A stretch of 64,000 bases of DNA from Alisma plantago-aquatica (GCA_963693085.1 OY856414.1:263218001-263282000), one strand, 5' to 3'; counted from the first letter of the stretch, positions 23,939 to 38,502 are shown. The notes: a model not told the origin generated them from the letters alone. Numbers and translations are program-made.

Positions 23939-26900
23939 TTACAGCTTGCGCTTTACACATTTACAAATTTTTATAGCAATACTACTCACACTTTTGGATG
24001 AGCCTCCATGTCTCTTCTCATTCCTCGCACTCCAAATATGGTAAAAAAGTACACTAAATAGAAGTCTCCTCTTATCCTCTTTATCGCAGAAAGCAATCAT
24101 CTTTTTTGCTTCCTTTTCTAGTATCATTTACATGTGGAATTCTTTGCAAATCAGCTCCCAAATCTCTTTAGTAAATTTGTAGCTCCCAAACAGATGATTA
24201 TGGGACTCATCCTCTTCATTACACAACAAATATAAAGTAAAATCACTATTCCATTTGTGCACCTTATCCAGAGTAGCCAATGCATCATGCAGAATTTTAA
24301 AGACACACATCGTCCATTTTGGCACTTGTTTACCAAGCTAGATTGTTTCCATCACCATATCTTTTACTTCTCTTGATCTAGTCATCTCCCATAGATCTAT
24401 CCTTGGGTCTTTCATGCGCCATCCTCCTATAGTATGGGGGTCAAACAAGTGCTTCACTTGCTTTCATAGCTCCTTCATGATGTTGATAGTGTGTGAGTAT
24501 TCTTCCCTTGTCCATGGCTAAAAATCCAGCCCACATGGATAATGTTCCCTCATCCATCTCCCCCACACCAAACTCCCTTCCTGGTATATGATAATTCTTT
24601 TCAGTGTCCCCTATCTTTCTATATCCCTAGGTGTTTTAAGATTCAAGCCACCTTCTTCTTTAGGTAACGCCATCCTAGCATACCTCATGGAATGGTATTC
24701 ATTTGCCCAACAAAATTTGACATCTTCATTTCCATCTTGTCCAGCGCAGCCCCAATATCTCCCCTTGTTGTACTGAGAAGATCAGGAGTCCTTCTAAGGC
24801 AGCCTTGGTGAGAGTCACTCTACCTGCCATGGATGTCTTTTGGTATGGCCATCTAGCAATCATTTCATCCATCTTGTCTATATATTCAGCAAAATCTTTC
24901 ACATGTAGATTCCCACCTACAAGCAGAAACCCAAGATATCTGGTAGGGAACTTTCCCATCTCCACTCCCATAGCTTCCTGCAGATGGGCTTCATTTTGAT
25001 AGAAATAGATGGTTCTTTCTAACATTAACACACAACCCATTTTGGTCTCCAAACCCCTTGAGTAAAGTATTTACCTCCACAAACATATTAGGTTTGGCCT
25101 CTATAAATACCAAGACATCATCAGCAAAATTAGGTGACTCATTACCTTCATCTTGTGCATAGTGCATGCCTGGATGACCCTCCTCTCTTCTTCATGCTTC
25201 ATATTATCTGTGAAATATTCCATGATAATTGTGAAGAGTAATGGAGATAGGGGATACCCATGCCTCAGCCCATTGCTCCCCCTGAAAAGACCTTCAAAGG
25301 TGCCATTAATCAGAATGGAAAAGCTAGGTGTCCCTACACATTGTTTCATTTGTCCTATCTGCTTCTCAAAAAACCTCATTTGTTACATAATCCACCAAAG
25401 TTTATCCCACTTGGCAGTGTCATATGCCTTGGACACATCTAACTTTGAACATGCTTTCATGTTGCCCCTCATCACATTATAGTCAAGTAGGAACTTTCCA
25501 GTCAGCAATGCACAATCATTGATACTTCTTACTACAATGAAATCCCCTTAGTTCTCGAATATAAGAAGAGGAAGGAGTAACTTCAGCCTTGATACCAGAA
25601 TTTTTGCAATAATTTTATATTGGACAGAACATCATGCTATGGCTCTGAAATTGGTAAGAGAAGTAGTAATCTTTTTATTTGGAATGAGAACCAAAAAAGT
25701 GTGATTAACATGTCTCACCATGTTGCCTCCATCAAGGAACCACTTCACATATTCCACTCTTTAATAATACCCCATACCTTCCTATAGAAGAAATTATTGA
25801 AACCATCTGATCTAGGGGACTTGTTGCAGCCAATACCTCAAAGAGCATCATTGACCTCTTATTCATTCACTTCCCTTGTAAGGATGTTCTTGTGTGTGCA
25901 ATTGAGTTTATACTTCCAATTCATCTATTCTTCATCCACTTCCACTGCATAGTTTTTATTGTATAGATTGTTGTAGAAATGTATGCCTTGGTCTTATAGA
26001 CCCTCATGTTTATTAACCACCTTACCTTTTGCATCAACAAGTTTAGAGATTATGTTTCTTGCCTCTCTCCTATTCAATACTAGGTGGTACATCTTTATGT
26101 TTATGTCCCCATCTTCCATCCACTTCTCTCTATTATGTTGTCAATTAAAATTTTCCTCTGGCTTTTTGAGGTCATCCAACATCTTACACAACTCCTTGTC
26201 CCTCTTGATCAGCTCTTCATCAAGCGGATTCACTAGAAGCGGTCTCATTACCTCTTAGCTCTCCTTTGTCTCAGAAATTAGTTGGGGATATTCACTTCCT
26301 CCTTGGCCCACTTCTTAAGAGCAGCCTTGGTATTTGTCATCTTTTTAGAAAAGGTGAACATCGGGTTCCCATGAACCTGCAGTCTCCAGCTTTCTCTGAC
26401 AACTTCATTAAAATCTTTCCATTCTTCCTAGTAATTGAGAAATCTGAACGACTTTCTTTTTTATTTCTTCTCAGTGATCTATACCAGTAAGGGAGCATGA
26501 TCACTCAGTTTTGACCCTCTAGATTTCTCATGTACATTTGGAAATAATTTCAGCCATTCCTCATTCACAGTGCTCTGTCAAGCTTGATTGCTATCATGTC
26601 CTCTGGTTTCCTTTCATTATTCCATGTGAATAGATCACCACCGGTTATGGGAAGTTCAGTCAGGTTGGCTTTATCAATATCCCTATTGAAAGCATCAATC
26701 ACTATATTTAGAACCAACCTCCCTCCTTGCTTTTTCCCTTACAACCTGACATTACTGAAATCCCCAATAACCATCCAAGGGACTATCATCTATTTAAAAA
26801 GTAGCTCCAAATCCTGCCATAGTAGTTGTCATCTTCTGGCATCCTTATGAGCGTATACTGATGTCAAACACATAGACCTACAATATTCCTACAATCCATT

Positions 26901-27170
26901 GTAATATGTTGATCTGACATTGTCCTTATTGTCACCTACCATGCATTAGGCTTCCATGCCAAACACACTCATGCTAAATTGGAATGCTCCATATTAGACA
27001 CATGTTCCCATCCTTGTGGAAACAAGTATCCAATGCTTCTTTTATTCTGCACCCTTATCTTGGTTTCAACTAGTTCCACAAGTGAGGGTTCACTTGTAGC
27101 AATCCAGTCGTGTATTTCTTTCTTCTTATACATGTCACACACCCCTTAATGTTCCATAGAAGTATGGACA
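23939..27170 (-). pseudogene. LINE A ORF2: endonuclease and reverse transcriptase remnant
   Basis: The order on the minus strand is as follows. An exonuclease-endonuclease-phosphatase domain starts at about 27170 (MSILLWNIKG), with GDFSN near 26780, DRAL near 26570 and SDHAPLLV near 26490. The RT finger and palm follow at 25379-25101 (GLRHGYPLSPLLFTIIMEYF), and FADDVLVF lies near 25110 in a shifted frame. The RT thumb is at 25052-24726 (RYLGFLL, WPYQKTSMAGRVTLTKAAL). The zf-RVT domain is at 24325-24128 (LLCNEEDESHNHLFG). A terminal segment (FYHIWSARNEKRHG) runs to 23939. Frameshifts and in-frame stops (for example 24128) make it non-functional. Confidence 0.85.
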
Positions 27171-27172
27171 TT

Positions 27173-28381
27173 CTAAAAATTTTTGTAGGTTCTTGTTTTC
27201 CTTACATGATCCTTCTTGTTGGTCTTCCTCCCCTCTTCTTTCTCCTTCTGGTCACATATTTCTTCTTCTTCTTTATCAGAGTCACTAAGAGCGCCAAAAC
27301 TGTTGTTTGTATCTAGGATGGTGTTTGTCCCTTGGCTTTTTGGGATTCTAGCCTTCTTGTAGCCCTTCTTCTTTGAGGAGGAAGTGAACTCTCCTTCTTC
27401 TTTATCTTCCTTGCTATTCATTTCTGGTGCGGCTTGTCCCTTTTCTTTATCATCAGATTTCATCATCATCTCTTTAGCTTTCTCAGTAGGATATTTGCTA
27501 GCTTCCACTTCTTTAGTCACAAGTTTCTTCTTTTCTCTCCATTCACCCCTCAATTTTGCTTTGGTTGCTTCCTTGTTGATCGTGTCTCCATTGCATTCAC
27601 CATCTTCGTGCCCGAAGGCCCTGCATGTACAACATATTGGGGCATGGTAATCATACTCCACTTCAATCGGGATCAGCTCCCGCCCATGAACGTTGAGCCA
27701 GACCACCTCTGGTGTGTCCTCCTCCACCTTGAGCTCGACTAGCACTCTAGATTCATCTTCCTCCAGCGAACGATCATCTACGTGAAGCACCTTGTCGACA
27801 CCCATAGTGATGGTGACGGCAGTGCGCCTCATCCATGATGACCTGAAGGACTTCAAGGTGACCCAGACTAGGATAGTGGCAAAGACGTCTCTCTTCAATT
27901 CATCTCCATGGCTATAACCCTCAGCCACCACTAGTTACGCATCAAACCAGCACAAACCAAGGTCCAAAGCCGCCTTCTTGTCTGCCATGTTGGTGAACCA
28001 GACCAAGAAGATGCCCTTAGGTAGAGACAGCAGTTCGAAGTTGCCTTTTGGTCTCCATGTCCTGGCAATCCAAGATTGAAGATGAGGGTAATACGAGTGT
28101 TTCCCCACAATGTAGACCATCACGGTGAACTCTCAAATGTTACACATACATTTGAATTCATCTACATCCAACTCGACATGGATCCTACCCTCCTTACGCC
28201 TCGGTGTAGGGTAACGCTCCTCCTTGTCTTTCCTCAGCGCCGGTTGCTTCAGCATTTGATTCCAAGCGTGCCTTGTCTCTGATAGTAGTTTTTCTGTCTC
28301 CTGGTCACGTCGTCTAGGGTTTCCATTGCTCCCCATTAATGTCATGGCAGCAATAGTGTCGACCCTCGAAGTTGGATCCAT
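27173..28381 (-). pseudogene. LINE A ORF1: DUF4283 and zinc-knuckle protein, two stops
   Basis: A single frame starts at ATG 28381 (MDPTSRVDT) and runs to 27173, about 400 codons. In-frame TGA at 28133 and TAA at 27935 interrupt it. It reads through a DUF4283-like domain (GRIHVELDVDEF, VGKHSYYPHLQSWIARTW, FLVWFTNMADKKAAL, VVWLNVHGRELIPIEVEYD) into a CCHC knuckle CCTCRAFGHEDGEC at about 27645-27604. A lysine- and glutamate-rich tail ends in RKTRTYKNF. ORF1 proteins of this kind bind LINE RNA. Loss is by point changes only. Confidence 0.85.
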
Positions 28382-28536
28382 GGTCGGGATGTCGCGTAGG
28401 GATGGGATAGGTGTGGTGGCGTGAAAGGGTGGGGTTGGACGACGGGGTTTGGGTCCCAGTCGTTGTCCTCACACCTAGGCAGTCACTTAGCCAATCGCCA
28501 GAGCAAGCCCTAGGTTGGAGACGGGTGGGTTATTGG

Positions 28537-28926
<390 letters not shown>

Positions 28927-29319
28927 AGTCAGGCTAGAATACACTCAAGTGTACAGATCACGTCGTACACCCCAATGGTGTTTTCCTATCTAGACCATGT
29001 TTTTTTAAACTATTATATATTGATCTTCATGGTTACAATAATAATAGGTCACATACAAAATTTGAACTCATTTGGATGAGTGTAAGTCACTCATCCAAGG
29101 ATAACAAAATTGACGCACAAAACTAATTTGAAATACATGATTTTTGCCTCCTTTAGATGCACGACCTATAAGCGTCTAAATGAGCTAAAATTTATTATAT
29201 AGTATGTTATTATGATAATTAAGAAGATCAACGGTTTATATTTTTCAAAAATTTACTGCATCTTCAAAAATAACTGAGGTGTACGGTGCCTCCAGTACAC
29301 CCAAGTGTACACTAGCTGA

Positions 29320-29322
<3 letters not shown>
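28927..29322 (-). mobile_element. Family B element, copy B1
   Basis: Starts GTCAGGCTAGAATACACT and ends with 'acacccaagtgtacactagctgac', imperfect terminal inverted repeats. The interior holds a perfect hairpin with 11-bp arms TTGGATGAGTG and CACTCATCCAA separated by 5 nt. It is reversed relative to copies B3 and B5-B7. Non-coding; (TA)n on both sides. Confidence 0.8.

Positions 29323-29405
<83 letters not shown>
29323..29405. repeat. (TA)n(GA)n microsatellite
   Basis: About 60 bp of (TA)n followed by about 20 bp of (GA)n, directly bordering element B1. Confidence 0.95.
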
Positions 29406-29408
<3 letters not shown>

Positions 29409-31309
29409 ATATGTACCTACAAATATGTATTTAGATATATATAGAGGTATATATAAGTATATTTATAGGTATATATATACCTATATATACCTCGATATAT
29501 AGGTAGGTAGATAGTGTTTGTGGTATGACTTGAGAGTCAATCATATGATGATTGTAGTGACACATCTTGTAATTGTTTTAATTATTTATATGAGTAAATT
29601 TGTTTATTTTATTTGTTTAAATATGAGATAATGAATAAATATAATAATGTCCTAAGAATGTATATGATTCAATGGCATGTGATTTTAGGTTGAGGACCTA
29701 AGATCATGTGCATGTTAAGAGTATTTATTCTTGTATGAATCCCTGGTCAGATTTTATTGTGAAAATTAGGATAACAATAATACATTAAGACCGGTATGTG
29801 TGTTGATTGATGACTATCTCTCTTTAGTCATGTCATTAGATATCAAATCAAATATATAAATACTTGTTATGAACAAGTTTATTGGACAGATCCACTGTGA
29901 GTGTGCCACATGGAAGCAAATCATGGAAGTTAGAATCACATCCCATGTCATTGTGGTGATTGTGGTCCTTAGACCTGAAGTCACTACAATGATCACAAGT
30001 TATTCAATGTTCTTTAACACTACTCAATGTGTCCTTGAATAAGGGTTGTTATACAAGCAGTGCTTAGGTGCATTGTGACACATGTGGATTAATGTGAGTG
30101 GCGTGGGTGGAATTTTTTCCTTCAACTAGAGTGATTTCATGGTCATTTGATGAGTGAGACTATGAAAAGTATGGCCATACTCATGTGAGTCATAATGTGA
30201 TATTGATCTCGTGTATATCTCAAACAGACTAATCTAGATTAAGAAACAAAGATAGAATATTAAGAGAATGATTTTTTCATGCCTTGGATTCAATGTGGAT
30301 ATCAGAGACAAAAGGATTATACAATCATTGTAATACTGGTCACAATACCATATTATTCTCCAACTTCTTCAATTACTTAGGTAGCAATGAAGCTTTTCCA
30401 GATACCAATCATTACTTGTGAAGTCATAATCTGATTGTGAATATTACTACCAGCGTAATTTGGAGCTTATAGGTTCACATGCATAAAATGCACTGAAATA
30501 TGAATACAATTATAAGTATAATTGGAAATGTTCCAAATTATATCAATTACTAAAATATTTAGGTAATGAACTAGAACAATATTGCAATATAACCCAAGAT
30601 ATGGTTAAAAGATTTAAGTAATTGATTGAATTTAAATTATGAGTTATATGATAAGTCAATTGGCTAACCCTGAGCGATCGGTTAGAGTTTACAACCAGTG
30701 ACAAATATTTAGTTAATAAATTATTGTGATTAATTGATAAATATATTAATGGCATGGTTCTAGACAATTCTAAGTGCATGTTTGGTTGTCCACGAGCACC
30801 CCGCTTTAAATGTAGTTGCAGCCTTTTATTTCTCAGGATTTTAGAAACTCTGCTTCCTTTCCTCTCCTATTTAAAAGAGTATGATGTCGGGTCACAATAT
30901 CATGCTCTTGTACGTGAACTCTATCCGTTATCGTCACTAAGAGAGTGAGAAGGAGAATGACTGTGACGCTAGTACATCACCAAGAGAGAGGCATCTCTTT
31001 GCCGCTGGGTCAGGTAGCGTGTTGAGTTGTAGTCCATCTGTGTGGACTTTATACAGACATAGGTGATGAGGGACTGTATTCAGAGGATATCAACGAGGAT
31101 GTTCATGCACGTGAGGAGTGACATACAACAACGGTCGAGGAGGATTTCATTGCACTTGCTCCATAACAAGGTACCTCGTGCACCCTTTTTCTAAAAATAT
31201 CATTGTCAATGAGTTTGTTTGTAGGATACGTGGAGAATTTTTTTATTATTTCACCTGTTTGTTACCTCTGGGATTCTGGTAAGTATGTATATAAATATGT
31301 ATATATATA
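29406..31309. other. No gene seen; LTR-like non-coding DNA
   Basis: AT-rich and free of supported coding. A 'ctcctatttaaaagag' box near 30870 followed by a GC-richer leader could be an LTR promoter, but I could not define TG/CA ends or a target duplication. TA-rich sequence at 31285-31310 marks the 3' end of LINE B. Confidence 0.3.
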
Positions 31310-31329
31310 CACATATCAGTGAACTAGAG

Positions 31330-31888
31330 CATAGATTTTATTCATAAATCTCTCTAGTGTAGTCCAAAACAAATCTAGATTAACATTCAAGTCAGAGTTG
31401 AGCCATGGTGGCTTGAATAAACTCAAATTACAAGGTAGGAAAGAACGTAGGGTGTATTTGGCTACTTCATCAGCAACTTTGTTCAGAGTGTGAGGGACAT
31501 GCAGTATCGCAAGCTGAGCATTGGTACTGATGGGTTGGAATTTTCTCTAGAGGGGGTGGAGCTTCTGAGTTGGTGGTTCTTCCTTGTTTAATATGCTTAC
31601 TTCTAGTTTGGAGTCTGAAAGCATAACGACTTTTGATAGCCCAATCTCCTGACATAATACGCCTGCGAGAAGAACAGCATAAATCTCAGAAGTAAGTACT
31701 GATGATGAGAAGAAAGGAATTCCTCTTCCGCTCAAGCACCTCCTTGCATTGCCTATGATATGGATGCCAACACCTACCTTCTTGGATGTGTGGTTATACG
31801 CCGCATCCACGAATATCATTGTATTATAGGTATCTGTCTTGGAAAGCACTGTGTGTTTGGTGACGCCCGAGGATTGTGGTTTAGACAC
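31330..31888 (-). pseudogene. LINE B RNase H (RVT_3 type)
   Basis: The segment encodes MIFVDAAYNHTSKKVGVGIHI (first catalytic Asp), LTSEIYAVLLAGVLCQEIGL (Glu), VVMLSDSKLEVSILN (Asp), then after a stop at 31547 HVPHTLNKVADEVAKYTLRS (the final Asp). This order matches the acquired RNase H of plant LINEs, which degrades RNA in the RNA:DNA hybrid. All four acidic positions are visible, but it is out of frame with the upstream RT. Confidence 0.85.
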
Positions 31889-32049
31889 TGGTAGATTTAA
31901 GATTGAGTGTGTTCTCTACTTAATAAAATGAACACTCTTCTATAGATTGAAGGAGAGATTCTTGTGAACTTTATCATTTCTAGCCTGCCATAGATGCCAT
32001 GCTGTCATAATGCTTTGAATACAAGCAGTATCTCGAGCAGCATCAAAAA

Positions 32050-35000
32050 TCAGCTTTTGAATCTAGTCTTCCTCATTTGCATTGAAGAAGTTTGCTCCCA
32101 TTCCCAAGCATGTCCATGTTTGTCTACTAGATTGGCAGTCGCGTAGGCAGTGTAGAAGGTTCTCTGGGGCATTGCCAAAAATGATGCATGTGATGTCAAC
32201 GTCTAGATGGCGTCGTTGCTTCTCAACATTGGTGAGGAGAGAACAATGTTGTAGGAGCCAAACAAAAGTGCGTAGACATTCAGGAATGTTAAGGTGCCAT
32301 ATGGTGTCCCAATCTCCATGAGTTTCTATGTTCTTTTCTGATCAGATTCATGTATAAGCATACTTTGCCGTGAACGCTTCAGTATCTACAAATGGCCAAT
32401 CCCAAATGTCATCGTCGGCATCCTCGGTAGGTGATGGAATGGATTTTATTATTTCTCCAATCCCTGGTGGGAGATAGTTATTAATGAAATCATGGTCCCA
32501 GTCTCCATTATCCAGACACATGGAACTGGCCTTCAAATCATTAAGCTCAGGTGGAATATTCCAAGAAGGGTGTATTTCTAAGATAGCTTCTCCATGTATC
32601 CATTTTTCGGTCCAGACATTCATATTATTGTATGAGATGATTGTTTTGTGGTTGATGTCTGAAAGGGCGGCAATGTGCTTTTTGATAAAGGCCCAAGTTG
32701 AAGAGCTAGGTTTTTTGCTGAAGGTTTCTCCACACATGTACTTCTCTCGCATCACTTTCACCCAGGGTGATGAGTGATTATTGAGGAAATACCACACGTT
32801 CTTGAGCATAAGAGAAGTGTTCTGATCTCGGGCATCCTTGATTCCTAGCCCACCCATGTCTTTGGGTGAGGTGATTTTCTTCTGGGAGACTAGTGATAGC
32901 TTCTTTTGGTCACGTCCACCAGACCAAATGAAGTCCTTGACTTGTTTGTTGATGTCATCACAAAGATGAGGAGATAGTTAACTATTTGCATAGCATAGTA
33001 TGGTATAGATTGGAGTGTTGATTTTGCAAGTGTTATGCGCCCAGCCAGAGATAGATGTCTCACTGACCATCTTGTCATGTCTTCCTGGATGGTGGAGGTT
33101 ATTTGCTAATGTGTTGTTCTGTTGATTCTGTGATGGAGGATGGGTACTCCAAGATATCGACCCAAGTCCTTGGTGTGGCCAATGCCAATCTTCCTACAGA
33201 AGGACCATTTTTTCACTTTGCTTGTGTTTGTGGAGAAGAAGCAGCATGATTTTGGTTTGGATATTTCCTGGCCTGAAGCAGCAGCAAATGAGTTGAGGAT
33301 TTCCATAATATTGGTTGCCTGGATTGAATTCACTTCTGACATCAATAGAATGTCATCTGTGAATAAAATGTGTGAAAGTGGTGAGCCATGGTGGGTGAGA
33401 CGTATAGGCTTCCAACGATCATCTGATATTGCTTGGTTGATAGTTTGAGACAATCTTTCCATACATAGCACGAACAAGTAGGGACTCAATGGGTCTTCTT
33501 GTCTCACACCTTGAGAAGAACAGAAAGGATCAAGCGGGGTGCCTTCCCACATAATAGAAGTATGCCCTAAGGTGACAATTATCATAATCAGTTTAATAGT
33601 GATGCTAGGAAGTCCAACTTTGGCTAATGTGTCTTCGATGAATGGCCATATCATTCTATCAAAGGCCTTAGACAAGTCAAGCTTATTTGGTCTTTCCTTT
33701 CTTTTGTTTCATAGAATGAATAACCTCCTGAACTAGGAGGATATTATCATTGATTCTCCTACCCGGAATAAAGTTGGATTACATGTCTGAGACCCAGTTC
33801 TTGAGGTGTGTTTTGAGGTGTTCAACTAAAATTTTGGAGATGAGTTTGAAGCAGCTGTTTTTTAGAGACATTGGTCGAAAATCTAAGCATTTTAATGATT
33901 GCTTTTTCTTAGGAATGAGGACCATGTATGATTCAACAAGAATGTGGTCTATGTTCCCCGTATTGAATGTGTCTTGTACAGTTGTGGTAATTGAGGTATT
34001 GAGCTTGTCCCAGTTGGATTGCAAGAATTCCATATACACCCCATCGGGGCCAGGTGCTTTGGATGGTAGCATGAGGAAGACGGTGTGTTTGATTTCATCA
34101 CGACCAGGCATGCGGGCTATGAAATTTAAGTTCTGGATAGATAGTTGCTCAAAGCAATTAGGAAATATGGTAATGGATGCTCACTGCCCCGGGGATAGTG
34201 GTACGGTTATCATGAGATTGTGAAAATAGTTATTGATTAGTTCCTTGAGTTGTAGTGGATTTTCCACCCATGCATCTTCATCGTTTTGCAACCTGCTGAT
34301 TTTAGCAAAGTGTTCTCTAGCCTTGACATAAGTTTGGAAAATTTTGTATTTCCATCACCTTCCTGGAGCCAGGTGATATGTGCTTTTTGCTTCCAATCTA
34401 GCTCCTCTTGGAATAGGATATTATTATATTGTTCTTCAAGAGAAATGGATAGTAAATCATTAGCATGATTAGGAAAAGTAGCATCGTGTACCTGGCATTT
34501 GTCAATTTTGGCCATGATGTTCTTCTTCGCCTTGTTTTTGGTACGCCTTTGGGAATTGTCCCACTTAAGGGTCGCTTGTTGGAATATCTTTAGAGCTTCA
34601 GGGAAAGGTAGGTGCTCGTTCCAATGTGGAAGAAGCTGCATATGGAACTCGGGTATAGTAGACCAGCTAGCCTTGGTTCTAAAAGTTGGTTTTCTGATTA
34701 CTTGATGGCTAGTATTAGAAATTAGGATCAGATTGTGGTCTGAATATAACTGTGGGAGAACCAAGGCTTTGTAGACACCGTCAGTCGATAACCAATCATC
34801 ATTGGCAATGACCCTATCCAGTTTTTCCAACAGCCGGAGACATTTGAAGGTGTCATAATGGCCATACATTATGGTCTCAAAAAGGCCCATTTGAGTGAGT
34901 AGTTCTTTGAACAGTCGACTGTTGTGGTAATCAAAATGTTTGCCTCCTTTTTTCTCTGATATGTCGAGCATGGTATTGAAATCACTGACCACTACCCAAG

Positions 35001-35385
35001 CACCTCGAACAGTGGTGGCTATTTCCAGCAGTCTAGACCATAAAAGATGGTGTTTAGTAGGGCTTGAGCTACCATAGATGAAAGTTATGTTCCAGTAGTC
35101 ATTTATTCTACAATGAATGAACTGCCAGTGGTTGAAGAGGATATCAACTTTACATTGGACATCATCCCATAGGACCCAGATGCCTCCCGAGAAGCCAAGG
35201 GCTTCTACTCTATGAGATGAGGTGTAGCCAAGTTTCTTGATGACATTGTCTGTTGAGATGCCACTACAATAGGTTTCAATCAAGACTAGGACATTGAGTT
35301 CGTGTTGCAATTTGTATTCCTTGAGAAGATGAATTTTGTCCTTAGAGCAAGCTCCTTGGACATTCCAGCACATGATGTTAGTCAT
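32050..35385 (-). pseudogene. LINE B ORF2: endonuclease and reverse transcriptase
   Basis: A start at ATG 35385 (MTNIMCWNVQG) opens an intact endonuclease frame to 34237, with IETYCSG, VVVSDFNTMLD, LDRVIANDDW and SDHNLIL. After frameshifts the RT follows: SKAPGPDGVYMEFLQ and LIPKKKQSLKCLDFRPMSL (34111-33779), then SKAFDRMIWPFIE, GVRQEDPLSPYLFVL and FTDDILLMSE (33675-33106), then RHLSLAGRITLAKSTLQSIP (33078-32890) and GGLGIKDARDQNTSLMLK (32857-32348). A decayed zf-RVT region lies between 32340 and 32050. The palm box reads FTDD instead of the usual YADD or FADD. Three frames are used, so this is dead. Confidence 0.88.
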
Positions 35386-35538
35386 AATGTACAAGATGGT
35401 AAGAGTAAAAAAGAGAGGCCATCAGTTGATGGTCGCGCACAGGCCCACTGCATGTCCTGTGTCTGATATCTCTCCTTCTGCTCTGTCTTCAATATTGATG
35501 GTGTCCTCCATGGTCTGGTTTTCATCATCGGAATTTAA

Positions 35539-36998
35539 TTACTTCTTCTTGGGTTGGTAGTCCCCCATGGAGTTGACCACTTGGGCAATCTTGCCTTTCT
35601 TGTGATCCCTTCCCAGACTTACTACCACATTTTGATAAACCACCTTTCGATTTGTTAATAGAATTCCATTTCTAGTACCATTGTCTCCCCATGCAAAGGT
35701 ATCAGGAGGTTGGTCAGAATTGGCGGGGGGCACACTCTTGAATTGGAATGTGCCTCCGTCATTGGGATTTGAGTGCCGTCCCTCAGACACTTCATCATCG
35801 ATGAGTACTACAACAAAATTGTCGGTGGTGCTCTTCAGCTTGGATTGTGTGTCTTGGTTCCTTATAGTTTTCTTCTTGTTCTTCCTGGATATTATAGTTT
35901 TCCAGACGTCTTCCTTATCCACTGCGTTTTCACTGGGGCCGTCTCTGGGTTTTGATTTGGTTGATGCAGCGGGTTCTTTGGACGCATCTTTTACAGTGGA
36001 TTGTTTAGATGCAGGTTCGTCCCGTTGTACTGAGTGTCGATGGGGTTTTGGGGCATGGATTGATTGATAGTAGGAAAGAGGAGTAGGGGGTACCACCGTA
36101 GTTGAGGTGGATGGTTCTGTTGGGACGAAGGGCTTGATGAAGGTGCAATCTGTGTATGCGTGGCCCATCCTTCCACATCTCATGCAGACAACTGGTAGGT
36201 TTTCATATTTAAGACAATATTGTTCTCCATTGAGGATGATAGCTGGTAGGAGCGGGTGGGTGGTGTCGACTTCAGTAGCAAGACGAGCAAATTTCCCACA
36301 ATCGTCGGTCGTGGTTGTGGAATGAACTTTGATCATCCTCTCGACCAGGTTCCCAATACTCATCAGGAGTTGATTTTAGTAGAGGAACACCGAAAGATCG
36401 ACGATTCTAAGCCAGACCACTACTTTGTGTGGTATCTGTTCAGAGGGTTGAAAGTTCGGGTTCCATGATTGCACTAACAGATAGTTGTCAAAGATTACCC
36501 ACGGACCACCGGTCATGGACTTCACAAAGTCCTCATTGTTGCCTAGTTGGATGATATAGTACCCCTTCTCTAGATCTATTGCTCTGAAGGAGTCAGTAGG
36601 GGGCCATAGAATTGATAACCTATTGACAAGGGTCTGAAACCCTATGCTTCTGCCCAGCATCTTAACGATGACAGCGTGCTTGTAGGGCTCCAGGAGTTGT
36701 GGGATGGAGTTGAGGTTCATAGTGATGGTTGGGAGTGCACTGGTTCTATCAATATGTATGTATGTCAGGGTTAAGGTGTCTGGGGAAACGATCCTAACCT
36801 GATCTGAGACCCTGCGACCCGTAATGGCATCTTTGTATGACTTCTCCTGAGTTTTTTATGTATCCATGTCTTGTTGTAGATCTTCATTCGAAGAAGGAGG
36901 ACGACAGTCACGGTTCTGCTAGTTGTCATCCCGAGCAGATTCATGGCTACGTCCCCCTCTCCCTCCAAATCAGCCTCCTCTTCCTCAGTCGCCGCCAC
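35539..36998 (-). pseudogene. LINE B ORF1: DUF4283 and zinc-knuckle protein
   Basis: The start at 36998 (MAATEEEEADLEGEG) leads into a frameshift near 36855. The main frame then runs KSYKDAITG, VRIVSPDTLT, a DUF4283 core (MLGRSIGFQTLVNRL, YYIIQLGNNEDFVKSMTGGPW), VVVWLRIVDLSVFLY, one in-frame TAA at 36376, SIGNLVERMIKV, and a CCHC knuckle CMRCGRMGHAYTDC (about 36187-36146). A hydrophilic tail ends in DYQPKKK at 35539. Only one frameshift and one stop are seen, so decay is modest. Confidence 0.85.
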
Positions 36999-37023
36999 CT
37001 CCTCACGGGAACCCTAGCGATGG

Positions 37024-37062
37024 CTCTCTCTCTCCCTCTCTCTCTCTCTCTTCTCTCTCTCA

Positions 37063-37122
<60 letters not shown>
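37024..37122. repeat. (CT)n(TA)n microsatellite
   Basis: About 65 bp CT-rich then about 35 bp (TA)n. On the minus strand it reads (TA)n(GA)n, the same order as the tracts beside family B elements. Confidence 0.95.
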
Positions 37123-37129
<7 letters not shown>

Positions 37130-37132
37130 TAT

Positions 37133-37478
37133 GGGTGTTCATTCAATATCTGAGTGGGTAGCCTGGACTTTGCTACCCGTCAATCAAAAAAAACTATATG
37201 GTTAGAAAAATAACTTGCTAGATAAAAAAATAACTATGATGATAAAAAAGTAACTATAAGACTAAAAAGGTAAATCTGGGAAGAATACACAGCTAATATA
37301 TATATATATATATAATCATATTTTTGAATATTTTGTTGCAAATGTAACTATCTATTTATAAAAAGTAACACTTTGCAAGATAAAGTAACCCTCTACATGC
37401 TTAAAGTAAGAAACTCTAAAAATAGTAACCGAAATAGGGGGCGGGTAGCTACCCATGTGGGTATTGAATATGGATCAT
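37133..37478 (+). mobile_element. Family A element, copy A2
   Basis: Starts 'gttcattcaatatctgagtg ggtagcctgg' and ends 'gggtagctacccatgtgggtattgaat'. The interior is an array of about 20-bp units built on AAAA(G)TAACTAT in both halves. Bordered by (TA)n on both sides, non-coding. Confidence 0.8.
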
Positions 37479-37555
37479 GTATATACATATACATATATAT
37501 ATGTATATATATATATGTGTGTGTATATATTTGGTTTGTATATGTATGTGTATAC

Positions 37556-37826
37556 AGGGCGGTCATTCAATACCCACACGGGTAGTCTGGATTTTGCTAC
37601 CCATTAGCCTAAAAGTAACTATATGGTCAGAAAGGTAACTCGCTGGATAAAAAAGTAACTATATGACTAAAAAAGTAAATCTGGGTAGAATACACAACAA
37701 ACATATATAATTGTATATTTGTTATAGTTGTTGCAAATATAACTATCTATGCATGAAAAGTAACAATTTACAAGGTAAAGTAGTCCTCTACAAATCAAAA
37801 GTAAAAACCTCCAAAAAAAATTAATC
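37556..37826 (+). mobile_element. Family A element, copy A3, 3' truncated
   Basis: Starts 'ggtcattcaatacccacacg ggtagtctgg', with the same phased GTAACT units as A2. It lacks the terminal 'ggtagctaccc' end and stops at the (TA)n before element C1. Confidence 0.75.
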
Positions 37827-37838
37827 GATATATATATA

Positions 37839-38502
<664 letters not shown>

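Larger units (their letters stand above)
31310..37020 (-). mobile_element. LINE B, nearly full-length, with RNase H, broken
   Basis: On the minus strand: a short leader (37020-36999), ORF1 (about 36998-35539), ORF2 (35385 to about 32050) and an RNase H segment (31888-31330). The 5' end abuts (GA)n(TA)n at 37024-37122 and the 3' end meets TA-rich DNA near 31310. The RNase H marks a different plant LINE lineage from LINE A. Confidence 0.85.
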